Shown in pieces: positions 26,324 through 34,919 of a stretch of 64,000 nucleotides of DNA (within the stretch, counting starts at the first letter, position 1; each line of letters opens with the position of its first letter). Made by a program: the position numbers and the translations under genes. Source of the stretch: Fodinicurvata sediminis DSM 21159 (lineage in GTDB: Bacteria; Pseudomonadota; Alphaproteobacteria; Kiloniellales; DSM-21159); NCBI RefSeq assembly GCF_000420625.1, contig NZ_ATVH01000013.1, positions 124,001-188,000 of the forward strand, written 5' to 3'. A model generated the notes under the pieces. That model did no database searches, was not told the origin of the DNA, and was given only the letters and a program-made list of their open reading frames with translations.

Positions 26324-26851
26324 ATGGATGAAGACGACGACAACAAGCCGGAGACGGAAGCTTCACCGGACGAGCAGACCGAGGGCAACACCGAGCGTGT
26401 CATGCTGGTCGTGGTCGACGAATCCGAGGAGCTTGAGATCGCCCTGCGTTATGCCTGCCGTCGGGCCCGGCACACAGGAGGGCGCGTCGCGCTTCTCTAC
26501 GTCCTTGAGCGCTCGGAGTTTCAGACCTGGCTGGGCGTTGGCGAACTCCTGGCCCAGGAAGCGCGCAGCGAGGCCGAACAGCTGCTGCAGCGTGCCGCGA
26601 AGCGCGTGACGGAGATGGCCGGCTCCATGCCGATCCTCTACCTGCGCGAGGGCGTGACCAACGACGTGCTGTTCAAGCTTCTGGAAGAAGAGGATAGCAT
26701 TTCCATCCTTGTCCTCGGCGCCAATACGGGGCCCGGAGGACCGGGACCGCTGGTCTCCACCTTGACCGGGAAGTCCGTCGGACGCTTGCGTGTGCCCGTG
26801 ACAATCGTGCCCGACAACCTGACCGAAGAGCACATAGACGCCATTTCCTGA
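26324..26851 (+). CDS. Universal stress protein (UspA family)
   Basis: The 175-residue protein has an acidic N-terminus of about 25 residues before the Usp fold. The fold starts VMLVVVDESEELEIALRYACR and contains a typical C-terminal segment SISILVLGANTGPGGPGPLVSTLTG, reminiscent of the ATP-binding G-2x-G-9x-G(S/T) motif. It probably binds nucleotide and supports stress tolerance. It follows the TIGR02186 gene by 41 bp, suggesting cotranscription with the TauE pair. Confidence 0.85.
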   Translation: MDEDDDNKPETEASPDEQTEGNTERVMLVVVDESEELEIALRYACRRARHTGGRVALLYVLERSEFQTWLGVGELLAQEARSEAEQLLQRAAKRVTEMAGSMPILYLREGVTNDVLFKLLEEEDSISILVLGANTGPGGPGPLVSTLTGKSVGRLRVPVTIVPDNLTEEHIDAIS

Positions 26852-26981
26852 CCTCCTGCATTGCCGTTATGCATGCAGTGAGCTTGAACTCGGGGCCAAG
26901 CTGCTCCACTTTCCTGTCAGGCCACTCTTGCCGATGACGGCATGCGAATTGAGTTCGTGGCGAACGCAACAGGGCAGAAGA

Positions 26982-27539
26982 ATGTTTATTCAGACGGAAG
27001 AAACTCCGAACCCGGCAACGCTGAAGTTCATCCCGGGGCAGCCGGTTATGGACAAGGGAACAGCCAGCTTCGAGACGGCCGAACAGGCACAGGTCTCTCC
27101 GCTGGGACGGCGTCTGTTCGAGATCGAGGGCGTTTCCGGCGTGTTCTTCGGCCAGGACTTCATCTCGGTCAGCAAGACCGAGGACAAGGAATGGTTTGTC
27201 CTCAAACCCTCCATCCTTGGCGCTGTGATGGAGCACTTCGTGGCCAAGCGTCCTCTTTTTGATGCCGAGACCCATGAGGCCGAGGAAGAAGAGGATCACG
27301 GTGAGGACAACGAGATCGTCTCCACCATCAAGGAGCTCCTGGAAACGCGGGTCCGTCCCGCGGTTGCCCAGGACGGCGGGGATATCGTCTTCCAGGGTTT
27401 TGAGCGGGGCGTGGTATACCTGCACATGCAGGGCGCCTGTGCAGGCTGTCCCTCATCGACGGCAACATTGAAAATGGGTATCGAGAACATGCTTCGGCAC
27501 TACGTGCCGGAAGTGGTGGAAGTTCGCGCCATCAGTTGA
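26982..27539 (+). CDS. NifU/Nfu-type iron-sulfur scaffold or carrier protein
   Basis: A 185-residue protein with an N-terminal Nfu_N domain (MFIQTEETPNPATLKFIPGQ through FVAKRPLF) and a C-terminal NifU-like domain with GACAGCPSSTATLKMGIENML, where the CxxC binds a 4Fe-4S cluster. It carries clusters to target proteins. A start at 26982 is preferred because AGGGCAGAAG lies just upstream; an earlier ATG at 26928 gives unlike sequence. The linker is acidic and Glu-rich (EEEEDHGEDNE). Confidence 0.92.
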   Translation: MFIQTEETPNPATLKFIPGQPVMDKGTASFETAEQAQVSPLGRRLFEIEGVSGVFFGQDFISVSKTEDKEWFVLKPSILGAVMEHFVAKRPLFDAETHEAEEEEDHGEDNEIVSTIKELLETRVRPAVAQDGGDIVFQGFERGVVYLHMQGACAGCPSSTATLKMGIENMLRHYVPEVVEVRAIS

Positions 27540-27618
27540 TGGCCTAGACACGGTCTCCACAGCGGTCGATCTGGGCAGATTCGGCCAGTGGAGATATTTG
27601 TTCGGGAAAGTACGAGAG

Positions 27619-28722
27619 ATGGACGGAAAACGGCGGTGGTTTGGCCGCGGCACAGAGGGGCCTGTGCTGGGCTTGGTAGTGGCAGTCGCTTTGACGGCTA
27701 TATTTGCATCGTTCGAGACCGGGCCGGACTCCCGGCAGACGGCGGGCCTGGACCTGCCCAGCATCAGTCCTGTGGACTCGGCGCGCGCCCAGGAAGCGGA
27801 CGCGGCCAGCGCAAGCGGAGAGCCCGCCATTGATACGGCACGTCAGACGGCAAGCCGCAGTCATGAAGACGGGCTTCCCGACCTGACGGATCCCGATTTC
27901 AGGAACATCGAAGTTGTTGCTCCGGCCAGCACCAAGGACCTCAAGAACAATTTCGAACGCATCGACTACCGCCTCTCGGATGTGCGGGAAGGCCATGCGG
28001 AAGTTCCCCGTGTCTATGTGACCGGCCTGCCGCGCGATCTCGATGAACTTCACTCGGTGGACGACAAGAAGCGCGCCTTCATCCGCAGTATCCTGCCGCT
28101 TGTGTTGCTGGCCAACCAGGAGATCGAGCAGAAACGGGCGCACATGCTGGCCCTGCTTGAAAAGCGCACGGATGGCGAAAGCCTGAGTGTCGGAGAACAC
28201 TCCTGGCTTGACGAACTGGGCGAACAGTATGGTGTCGAAGACAGCAACCCCGAGGCTCTGAAACGCCGTGTGGATGTCATTCCCGTAAGTCTGGCCCTGG
28301 CCCAGGCCATCGTGGAAAGCGGCTGGGGTACGTCCCGTTTTGCCCAGGAAGGAAATGCCATCTTCGGGCAACGCACCTGGGGCAAGAGCTCCGAAGCACT
28401 TGTACCGAAAGCCGACCGTTCGGTCCGTGTCCAGGCTTTCGAGGATCTGATGGCATCCGTGCGCTCCTACATGCACAACCTGAACACCCATCCAGCCTAC
28501 AGAAACTTCCGACACCAACGCGCCGAGGCCGTGGCGCGCAAGGATACGCTCGACGGCTATGACCTGGCCGCAAACCTCGAGCAATACGCCGAAATCAACA
28601 ATTATGTCGGAAAGCTACGCGGCCTGATCCGAACCAATGACCTGCGTGCGCTGGAAACAGCGCGGCTGGATGACAGCAGCAGCTTCTATGCCCGCCTGCG
28701 CGCATTTGAAACCCGCCGCTGA
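27619..28722 (+). CDS. Membrane-anchored Bax-like glucosaminidase
   Basis: About 367 residues with a single N-terminal anchor (VLGLVVAVALTAIFASFETG). An unstructured Ala/Ser/Gln-rich region of about 100 residues follows, then the glucosaminidase domain (LALAQAIVESGWGTSRFAQEG, with the catalytic Glu in VESGWG; NAIFGQRTWGKSS), as in E. coli Bax and FlgJ. It likely cleaves peptidoglycan glycan strands in the periplasm. The start may be ATG 27619 or TTG 27598, which has GGAG 4 nt upstream. It follows the Nfu gene by about 80 bp. Confidence 0.85.
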   Translation: MDGKRRWFGRGTEGPVLGLVVAVALTAIFASFETGPDSRQTAGLDLPSISPVDSARAQEADAASASGEPAIDTARQTASRSHEDGLPDLTDPDFRNIEVVAPASTKDLKNNFERIDYRLSDVREGHAEVPRVYVTGLPRDLDELHSVDDKKRAFIRSILPLVLLANQEIEQKRAHMLALLEKRTDGESLSVGEHSWLDELGEQYGVEDSNPEALKRRVDVIPVSLALAQAIVESGWGTSRFAQEGNAIFGQRTWGKSSEALVPKADRSVRVQAFEDLMASVRSYMHNLNTHPAYRNFRHQRAEAVARKDTLDGYDLAANLEQYAEINNYVGKLRGLIRTNDLRALETARLDDSSSFYARLRAFETRR

Positions 28723-28752
28723 GCACGAAATCTGGCTCCCGACGTCATCTGC

Positions 28753-29829
28753 TTAGCCTTCGGGCACCAGGAACTGCTGGCCAAACCATCGCCAGCGTCC
28801 GTTTCCGGCCGGCAGGGTGCAATTCAAGCGCGTGCGACCTTCGGCCAGAGGACCGGAAAAGCGCAGCTCGACACGACGTTCGAGCCGTTCCAGCTTAACC
28901 TCGGGACCACTGCTGTAGCATGACAATTGATCCAGCGCGCCGGCTGCTTCGTCGACCGTGAAGCCGGCAACAGGGGGGTTGTCCTGTTCGCTGACCAGTG
29001 GATTCTCGGGCGTCACGTCCCGGACCGGAAGTGGCAGGGCGTTGACGATCGTGTCCAGTCGTTCCGGGTCGCTGAATCTCTCATTCAACGCAAAGCGCGG
29101 CAGATTGAAACGATTCAGCGTTACGCCGATTGCACCCGAGTGCTGGCCGAAGGCGGCCGTGAAGCCGGAGGCCGCAACCAGTTCCTGCACGGCGGTGGAA
29201 CTCTCGCCATAGGGATAGGCGAAGAGTTCCGGCACCTGACCCAGCTCCTTCTTGAAGCGTGCGTTGGCACGCCGGATTTCCTCTTCGTTCCGTTCCAGGC
29301 TTTCCTGGGGCATGCTGGGGTGTGAGGCGGTCTGGTGGCCGATGGTGACCAGGTCGGACTCAGCCATCTCGCGCAGTTCATCCCAGGTCATGTAGGGAGC
29401 CGTTTCCCGGTCCAGGACGTCGGTCGCCACGAAGAGTGTGACAGGGAAACCGGCTTCCTCGAGCCTTGGCCAAGCTTCGGTGTAAACCGAGCGATAGGCA
29501 TCGTCGATGGAAATGGCCACGGCATGTGAAGGCAGGGGCATTTCCGAATCCAGCGCCGAAACGATCTCCGGCAAGGCCATGACTTCATAAGGACCGCTTT
29601 CCAACTTCTCCAACTGCGCCTCGAACTGCTCGAGGGTTACGTTGGTGCTGGGATAGTCACTTTCCCCAAAGCGATGGTACATCAGCACGATCGCGCCCTT
29701 GTCCAGCTCGGATTCGCTGACCTCTGCGACCACCGGAGAAAGGGCGCAAAGCGCAAGGCCCAGGCCAAGTGCAGCCGACAGGCAAGCCACCTTTGATCGG
29801 ACAGGTCCTGATTCACGCGCGTGCTTCAT
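28753..29829 (-). CDS. Exported polysaccharide deacetylase
   Basis: A 358-residue protein with a signal peptide (ACLSAALGLGLALCALSPVVA). The NodB-like domain (about 50-235) carries the catalytic DDAYRSV (Asp-Asp) motif, the metal-binding HQTASHPS motif, and LMYHRFGES. The C-terminal 100 residues (from about 255) form a small beta-rich domain with one cysteine that I cannot name. It removes N- or O-acetyl groups from glycans such as peptidoglycan or extracellular polysaccharide. It is convergent with the Bax-like glucosaminidase. Confidence 0.85.
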   Translation of the reverse strand: MKHARESGPVRSKVACLSAALGLGLALCALSPVVAEVSESELDKGAIVLMYHRFGESDYPSTNVTLEQFEAQLEKLESGPYEVMALPEIVSALDSEMPLPSHAVAISIDDAYRSVYTEAWPRLEEAGFPVTLFVATDVLDRETAPYMTWDELREMAESDLVTIGHQTASHPSMPQESLERNEEEIRRANARFKKELGQVPELFAYPYGESSTAVQELVAASGFTAAFGQHSGAIGVTLNRFNLPRFALNERFSDPERLDTIVNALPLPVRDVTPENPLVSEQDNPPVAGFTVDEAAGALDQLSCYSSGPEVKLERLERRVELRFSGPLAEGRTRLNCTLPAGNGRWRWFGQQFLVPEG

Positions 29830-30044
29830 GATCGCAAAGCCCCCCTCTGGGCACGGCCGAACGAAAGTCCGTTCAATCCATGGGCCATTGTTTCAGTCTT
29901 CAAACTACGTCAGTGGCCAACGCAGCGACAAGCCTTCAAAGGTAAAACTTGCCCTTTTCCAGCGGTGGCACCACGTGCCCCTGTAACGACAAGACCCCTG
30001 TCACCAGGTGACAGAGCTGCAGCAGCGTGAAAGGAGACGGAAAG

Positions 30045-30674
30045 GTGAACGAAAATATGGATGCCAAGACTCTCCCCGAACAGAAAAGTCTCGATCAGAA
30101 CGCCCTGGACCGGATCTTTCTGCAGGCGCGCACCCATAATGCCTGGCAGGAGCGGCCCGTTCCCGACAGCCTGCTGCGACGTCTCTGGGAAACGGCGCGC
30201 ATGGGGCCGACCAGCGCCAACTGTCTGCCCATGCGCCTTGTCTTCGTGAAGTCCGAGGAAGCCAAGGAACAACTGCGCCCGCACCTGTCCAAGGGGAATG
30301 TGGAGAAAACGATGAAAGCCCCGGTCACGGCCATCATAGGCTATGACACGGAATTTCATGAGCAGCTGCCCCGCCTCTTCCCCCATGCGGATGCCCGCTC
30401 CTGGTTCGCCGGGGAAGCAAAGCAACAGGCCCGTGAAGAGAATGCCTTTCGCAACGGCAGCCTGCAGGGCGCCTACCTGATCATCGCGGCACGTGCTCTG
30501 GGACTGGGTTGCGGCCCCATGTCCGGTTTCAGCAACCAAGGGGTGGACAAGACCTTTTTTGCCGGTACGACAGTACGCTCGAACTTTCTCTGCAACTTGG
30601 GCTACGGCGATCCATCCGTCCTGCACGATCGACTGCCGCGCCTTGAATTCGACGAGGCCTGCCGCATCACATGA
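30045..30674 (+). CDS. Nitroreductase family protein, malonic semialdehyde reductase (RutE) type
   Basis: About 209 residues. [38 protein letters not shown], and [13 protein letters not shown] are the hallmarks of the RutE branch of FMN nitroreductases. RutE reduces malonic semialdehyde to 3-hydroxypropionate in pyrimidine breakdown; no other rut genes are present, so the substrate here may differ. A GTG at 30045 follows AAGGAG by 8 nt; GTG 30027 and ATG 30057 are alternatives. The stop overlaps the tsaB start by 4 bp. Confidence 0.85.
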   Translation: MNENMDAKTLPEQKSLDQNALDRIFLQARTHNAWQERPVPDSLLRRLWETARMGPTSANCLPMRLVFVKSEEAKEQLRPHLSKGNVEKTMKAPVTAIIGYDTEFHEQLPRLFPHADARSWFAGEAKQQAREENAFRNGSLQGAYLIIAARALGLGCGPMSGFSNQGVDKTFFAGTTVRSNFLCNLGYGDPSVLHDRLPRLEFDEACRIT

Positions 30675-31387
30675 CCGCTTCGACGTCCTCTTCCGCTGTC
30701 GTTCTGGCCATAGACACATCGGGCTCCGCCGGGTCGGCTGCCGTGGCCCACGCCGGCCAAATAACTGCCTCCCGATTCGAGACACGCGCACGGGGTCATG
30801 CCGAACGCCTCCTGCCCATGATTGCCGAGATCCTGGAAGAAGCCGAAACGGCCTATCATGACATAAGCGCATTGGCCGTGACCGTCGGACCTGGCAGCTT
30901 CACTGGTGTGCGCGTCGGGCTTTCCACGGCCCGGGCCCTGGCCCTTGGTCTGGGCTGCCCTCTCTTGTGTCTGGACAGCTTCACCCTGCTGGCCGAACAG
31001 GCGCGGGAGGCAGGACATGACCGGCCCCTCGGCGAATCCCCACTGTCGGTCCTGATCGACAGCCGGCGGCAGGACGTCTTCCTGCGCAGCTATGCGTCAA
31101 GCGGCCCCCCCCTGGGACCGCCGGTCAGTTGTACGACAGAGGAATTGGCGTCCCAGCTTCCAGTGGGAAGCCCCTGGCTCGTCGGAGATGCTGCGGAGCG
31201 CGTGTCCAGCCTGCCCGGCCTGGAAGGCTCTGAGCACCGGATCCTGTCTTCGATACGGCACTGTGATGCGCGCACGCTTGCGCGTTGGGCCAGCCGTCCG
31301 CTTGCTCGGCAACAGAGTTTGCCGGCAGCCCCCCTCTACCTGCGCGCACCGGATGTCACCTTGCCCAGGAAAGCCGCGGTGGAATGA
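30671..31387 (+). CDS. tsaB: tRNA t6A modification protein TsaB
   Basis: The 238-residue protein belongs to the ASKHA fold. Diagnostic sequences are [27 protein letters not shown] and [21 protein letters not shown]. TsaB is the inactive partner that binds TsaD in the complex making threonylcarbamoyladenosine at position 37 of ANN-decoding tRNAs. It overlaps the nitroreductase before and rimI after by 4 bp each, which is the usual tsaB-rimI order. Confidence 0.94.
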   Translation: MTASTSSSAVVLAIDTSGSAGSAAVAHAGQITASRFETRARGHAERLLPMIAEILEEAETAYHDISALAVTVGPGSFTGVRVGLSTARALALGLGCPLLCLDSFTLLAEQAREAGHDRPLGESPLSVLIDSRRQDVFLRSYASSGPPLGPPVSCTTEELASQLPVGSPWLVGDAAERVSSLPGLEGSEHRILSSIRHCDARTLARWASRPLARQQSLPAAPLYLRAPDVTLPRKAAVE

Positions 31388-31878
31388 CCCCTGTCTCCAA
31401 TATCCAGGCCCCCTCCTTCCGCATAGTTTCCGGTCAGGAAGCGGACCTTCCGGAGCTGGAAACCGCGCACCAGGACTGCTTTCCGGAAGACGCCTGGAGC
31501 CAGGACACCCTGCAGGGACTTCTGACATTGCCGGGATACCACCTGCGCCTCTCGATGCCACAAGGCACCGAAGACAGAAGACTGTCCGGCTTCTGCCTGT
31601 TCCGCACAGCTGCGGACGAAGCCGAGATCATCACACTGGGCGTGATCCCATCGGCGCGTAGACGCGGATTGGCCAGGGCCTTGCTGCAGGATTTTACCGA
31701 CCAAGCCTGCCTGGCCGGCGCCCGGCATCTGTTTCTGGAAGTAGCCGAAGACAATGGATCCGCTGTCGCCCTCTATCAGCATGCGGGATTTGCTGTAAGC
31801 GGTCGGCGACCGGGGTATTACGATCACGGGCGGACACAACCAGTGGACGCCCTGATTATGGAGTATCATCTTTATTAG
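31384..31878 (+). CDS. rimI: Ribosomal-protein-alanine N-acetyltransferase RimI
   Basis: A 164-residue GNAT protein. The ATG at 31384 overlaps the tsaB stop. Acetyl-CoA binding motif A is TLGVIPSARRRGLARALLQD, followed by FLEVAEDNGSAVALYQHAGF and RPGYYDHG, all standard RimI features. It acetylates the N-terminus of ribosomal protein S18. An N-terminal extension of about 20 residues is ordinary for the family. It closes the tsaB-rimI pair. Confidence 0.92.
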   Translation: MTPVSNIQAPSFRIVSGQEADLPELETAHQDCFPEDAWSQDTLQGLLTLPGYHLRLSMPQGTEDRRLSGFCLFRTAADEAEIITLGVIPSARRRGLARALLQDFTDQACLAGARHLFLEVAEDNGSAVALYQHAGFAVSGRRPGYYDHGRTQPVDALIMEYHLY

Positions 31879-32064
31879 TTTGTCATTTCTTGCCACAATT
31901 CTTCTTGATTGCACAGCGTCGCCCTTTTCCACGGGCTGAACAAATCACTTCTATATGTGGCAAAAACGCGCAAATAGAAAAATACTTGCTGCGACAGAAA
32001 TGCGTATTGTCATCCAAGAGAAAAATTATATATAAAGGCTCGAAACAGTTTAAGAGAAAGAGCG
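31879..32064 (+). promoter_or_regulatory. AT-rich mucR promoter region
   Basis: The 186 bp before mucR are much richer in A and T than surrounding DNA, with attatatataaagg near 32027-32040 as a probable -10 region and AAGAGAAAGAGCG just before the start as ribosome site. MucR/Ros proteins bind AT-rich DNA and often repress their own genes, so autoregulation is likely here. The precise site cannot be fixed by eye. Confidence 0.5.
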
Positions 32065-32469
32065 ATGAGCGAAGAGCCAAAAATCAGCGAACTATTATCA
32101 CTGACCAGCAACATAGTCGCAGCCCACGTCTCCAATAATGCCGTAGCGCCTGCAGATGTGCCCGGCTTGATTCGTGAGGTCTATTCGACCCTGGCAAATG
32201 TTGGCCAGGATGCCGTGAAGGAACCTGAGAAGCCGACACCGGCCGTTCCAATCAAGAAGTCGATTACGCCCGACTATCTGATCTGTCTCGAGGACGGCAA
32301 GAAGCTGAAGATGCTCAAGCGGCACCTGAAGACGGCTTACGACATGACGCCGGAAGAGTACCGCGAGAAATGGGGACTGCCGGCCGACTATCCCATGGTT
32401 GCTCCGAACTACGCCCGCCAGCGCAGCAAGCTGGCCAAGGATATCGGTCTGGGCAAGCGTGCGAAGTAA
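32065..32469 (+). CDS. mucR: MucR/Ros zinc-finger transcriptional regulator
   Basis: A 134-residue protein. The C-terminal two thirds match MucR/Ros: DYLICLEDGKKLKMLKRHL (one Cys, His ligands), MTPEEYREKWGLPADYPMVA and PNYARQRSKLAKDIGLG. Ros-type fingers have C2H2 geometry; here only one Cys is visible in the usual position and the second ligand is an Asp, as in several MucR members. The N-terminal region (about 1-50) oligomerises the protein in known family members, which act as H-NS-like AT-rich DNA binders. It lies between rimI and a Fur-family gene. Confidence 0.92.
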   Translation: MSEEPKISELLSLTSNIVAAHVSNNAVAPADVPGLIREVYSTLANVGQDAVKEPEKPTPAVPIKKSITPDYLICLEDGKKLKMLKRHLKTAYDMTPEEYREKWGLPADYPMVAPNYARQRSKLAKDIGLGKRAK

Positions 32470-32508
32470 TCTTCTGCGCCATGTCCATGCAGAGGTTCAG
32501 GAAATCCA

Positions 32509-32539
32509 TTGCGTAGCATCCCCCCGTTCCGGCTATAAT
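32509..32539 (+). promoter_or_regulatory. Possible sigma-70 promoter of the fur-like gene
   Basis: A perfect TATAAT sits at 32534-32539, 32 bp before the start codon, with TTGCGT at 32509-32514 as a possible -35 box. The spacing of 19 nt is longer than ideal, so the -10 box is the stronger evidence. Confidence 0.4.
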
Positions 32540-32571
32540 GCCTGCGGATCAGGGAAAGTTTCGAGAAGGTG

Positions 32572-33045
32572 ATGCCGGAACGTATTGAGCAACTTTGCGC
32601 CGAACGCGGGCTGAAAATGACCGAGCAGAGGCGCGTCATCGCACGCGTCCTCTCCCAGGCCACGGATCATCCTGACGTCGAGCAGCTCTACCAGCGCGCC
32701 TCAGAGGTGGATCCGCGCATCTCAATTGCGACGGTCTACCGGACCGTCAAGCTGTTCGAGGAATCCGGGATTCTGGAGCGGCATGACTTTGGGGATGGGC
32801 GTTCGCGCTACGAAGAGGCGACCGAAGACCATCACGACCATCTGATCGACATGCAGAGCGGTGACGTCATCGAATTCTACAACGAGGAAATCGAGCGTCT
32901 GCAGCAGGAAATCGCTCACAAGCTTGGCTATCGCCTGATCGATCATCGCCTGGAACTCTATGCGGTCAAGCTGAAGGATTCGGAAAAGGACGGGCCCATC
33001 CAGGAATCCGAGGCACGCGTGAAACGCCGTAGGCAGACGGGCTGA
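32572..33045 (+). CDS. fur: Fur-family regulator (alphaproteobacterial Fur/Mur type)
   Basis: The 157-residue protein has the winged-helix DNA reading region RGLKMTEQRRVIARVLSQA and SIATVYRTVKLFEESGILE. The dimerisation domain carries the histidine-rich metal site ATEDHHDHLIDMQSGDVIEF followed by EIERLQQEIAHKLGY. The CxxC structural zinc site of E. coli Fur is missing, replaced by DMQSG, as in rhizobial Fur/Mur proteins that respond to manganese. So it may sense Mn or Fe. The start is ATG 32572, with GTG just before it in frame. It precedes the ornithine-lipid genes. Confidence 0.9.
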   Translation: MPERIEQLCAERGLKMTEQRRVIARVLSQATDHPDVEQLYQRASEVDPRISIATVYRTVKLFEESGILERHDFGDGRSRYEEATEDHHDHLIDMQSGDVIEFYNEEIERLQQEIAHKLGYRLIDHRLELYAVKLKDSEKDGPIQESEARVKRRRQTG

Positions 33046-33102
33046 CCCGTGGGCCACGCCACAGGGAATAGCCGGGATTCCGCGAACAGGGAAAGCGAAA
33101 AC

Positions 33103-33939
33103 ATGGAGTTGACAGCGGACGGAATGCCGCGGCCTGTCGATGTTAAGTCCAAGGACCTGCACATTCGATTGGCCGAGACTCCGGACGAGGTTCGGCTTGC
33201 ACAGCGCCTGCGCTATCAGGTTTTCGTCGAGGAAATGGCGGTCGAGCCCACGGATGAAATGCGCCGTGAGGGCCTGGAATTCGATTCCTATGACCCCTAC
33301 TGCGATCACCTTCTGGTTTTCGACAACTCGCCCGAGGCACCGCCCCAGAAAGTGATCGCCACCTATCGCTTCATGCGCCGCGCGCAGGCGCAGAAGGCTG
33401 GCCAGTTCTACACCCAGGGCGAATATGACATTTCGCCCTTGATGGACTATCCTGGCGAGATCATGGAACTGGGCCGTTCCTGCGTTCATCGCGAGCACCG
33501 AACCGGTATCGGCATGCAGGTGCTCTGGCGCGGCATTGCGGCTTATGTCCTGCATTTCAACGTTGACCTGATGTTCGGCTGTGCCAGCCTGTTCGGCACC
33601 GATGTGGACAAGCTGGCCCTTCCACTGGCCTATCTGCACCACAACCACACGGCCCCCGAACAGCTGCGCCCGCGCGCTCTGCCCGAGCTCTATACCGACA
33701 TGAACCTGCTCACCTCGGAGCAGATCGATGCAAAGGCGGCCCTTATGAGCCTGCCGCCCCTGATCAAGGGCTACCTGCGCCTGGGAGGCTGGGTCGGCGA
33801 CGGCGCCGTGGTCGACCGTTCCTTCGGCACGACCGATGTCTGCGTCGTGGTCAAGACCGATGGCGTCACCGAGAAATATCGCAAGCATCTGACCCGCGAT
33901 GAGGGCGAGACTCGTCCGGCCTCAGGTGAAGGGCACTGA
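33103..33939 (+). CDS. olsB: OlsB-type L-ornithine N(alpha)-acyltransferase
   Basis: About 278 residues of the GNAT/hemolysin acyltransferase-like family. Markers are LAQRLRYQVFVEEM, FDSYDPYCDHLLVFD and the stretch MELGRSCVHREHRTG, where the family has its catalytic region, followed by MFGCASLFGTD. OlsB joins a 3-hydroxyacyl group from ACP to ornithine, giving lyso-ornithine lipid. The neighbour at 33945 could add the second acyl chain. The start at ATG 33103 is chosen for AGGGAAA upstream; an earlier GTG at 33049 is possible. It begins 57 bp after fur. Confidence 0.87.
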   Translation: MELTADGMPRPVDVKSKDLHIRLAETPDEVRLAQRLRYQVFVEEMAVEPTDEMRREGLEFDSYDPYCDHLLVFDNSPEAPPQKVIATYRFMRRAQAQKAGQFYTQGEYDISPLMDYPGEIMELGRSCVHREHRTGIGMQVLWRGIAAYVLHFNVDLMFGCASLFGTDVDKLALPLAYLHHNHTAPEQLRPRALPELYTDMNLLTSEQIDAKAALMSLPPLIKGYLRLGGWVGDGAVVDRSFGTTDVCVVVKTDGVTEKYRKHLTRDEGETRPASGEGH

Positions 33940-33944
33940 GGGAT

Positions 33945-34850
33945 GTGAGTACACGGACGGTGAGTGCCACGCCTACTGCTGCCTTGGGATCGCCCCTCCT
34001 GTCCCTACGGCGCATTCTGCTGTTTGCGATCTTTACCCTCGTGCTGCTCCCCGTGCAGGCCCTACTGGTCGGGTTGGGCTCGGACAGGGCGCGTGACTTC
34101 CCCTACTGGTATCATCGTCAGGTCTGCCGCATCCTGGGCATAGAAGTCCGGCGCCGTGGTCATCAATCCGATGAGTCCCCCACGCTGTACGCCTGCAACC
34201 ATGTCTCCTACCTGGACATCCCCATCCTGGGCCGCTGCATCAAGGGCAGCTTCATTGCCAAGGCCGAGATCGCGCACTGGCCCTTCTTCAGCTGGCTGGC
34301 GAAGCTGCAGCGTTCGGTCTTCGTCGAACGCCGTTCCAGCCGCACGGCGGACCACAGGGACCAGATCGCACGCCGTCTCGAACAGGACGATAACCTGATC
34401 CTCTTTCCCGAAGGCACCAGCAGTGACGGCAACCGCGTCCTGCCCTTCAAGTCCGCCCTCTTCTCGGTGGCCGAACGGCGCCCTCACGACCAGCCCTTGA
34501 CAGTCCAGCCCGTCTCCATCACCTACAGCCATCTCGACGGACTGCCGCTTGGACGGTTCCTGCGGCCCTACTTTGCCTGGTTCGGCGACATGGAACTGCC
34601 GGATCATGCATGGCGGGCGCTGGGCCTGGGACGCCTGACCGTCATTGTGGAATTTCATCCACCGGTTACGGTGAAGGACTTCGGCTCACGCAAGGCCCTG
34701 GCCCAGCACTGCGAGGCGATGGTATCGGCCGGTGTCATGCGGGCCCTTTCGGGACGCGAACCCGAGGATGAAAGCCCGGAAGAACGGGATGACAGCTTGG
34801 AAGACAGCGAGCAGACTCCCGAGGAGGATGCCGGCGTTGTCGCGCGCTGA
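33945..34850 (+). CDS. 1-acylglycerol-3-phosphate O-acyltransferase family protein (PlsC/OlsA)
   Basis: A 301-residue membrane-associated acyltransferase. An N-terminal helix (LLFAIFTLVLLPVQALLVGL) precedes motif I NHVSYLDIPILG (HX4D), motif II region VFVERRSSR, and motif III ILFPEGTSSDGNR. The placement directly after olsB suggests OlsA, the enzyme that esterifies lyso-ornithine lipid, although PlsC activity on phosphatidic acid is equally possible. The C-terminus is strongly acidic. GTG 33945 lies 3 bp after the olsB stop. It precedes miaB, as in many Alphaproteobacteria. Confidence 0.87.
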   Translation: MSTRTVSATPTAALGSPLLSLRRILLFAIFTLVLLPVQALLVGLGSDRARDFPYWYHRQVCRILGIEVRRRGHQSDESPTLYACNHVSYLDIPILGRCIKGSFIAKAEIAHWPFFSWLAKLQRSVFVERRSSRTADHRDQIARRLEQDDNLILFPEGTSSDGNRVLPFKSALFSVAERRPHDQPLTVQPVSITYSHLDGLPLGRFLRPYFAWFGDMELPDHAWRALGLGRLTVIVEFHPPVTVKDFGSRKALAQHCEAMVSAGVMRALSGREPEDESPEERDDSLEDSEQTPEEDAGVVAR

Positions 34851-34919
34851 TCTCTGGTGCTAGTGTGTAACCATGGTGGGATCTGAAAACGGCCCCCAAA
34901 GAACGATGCGAGTTGGAGT

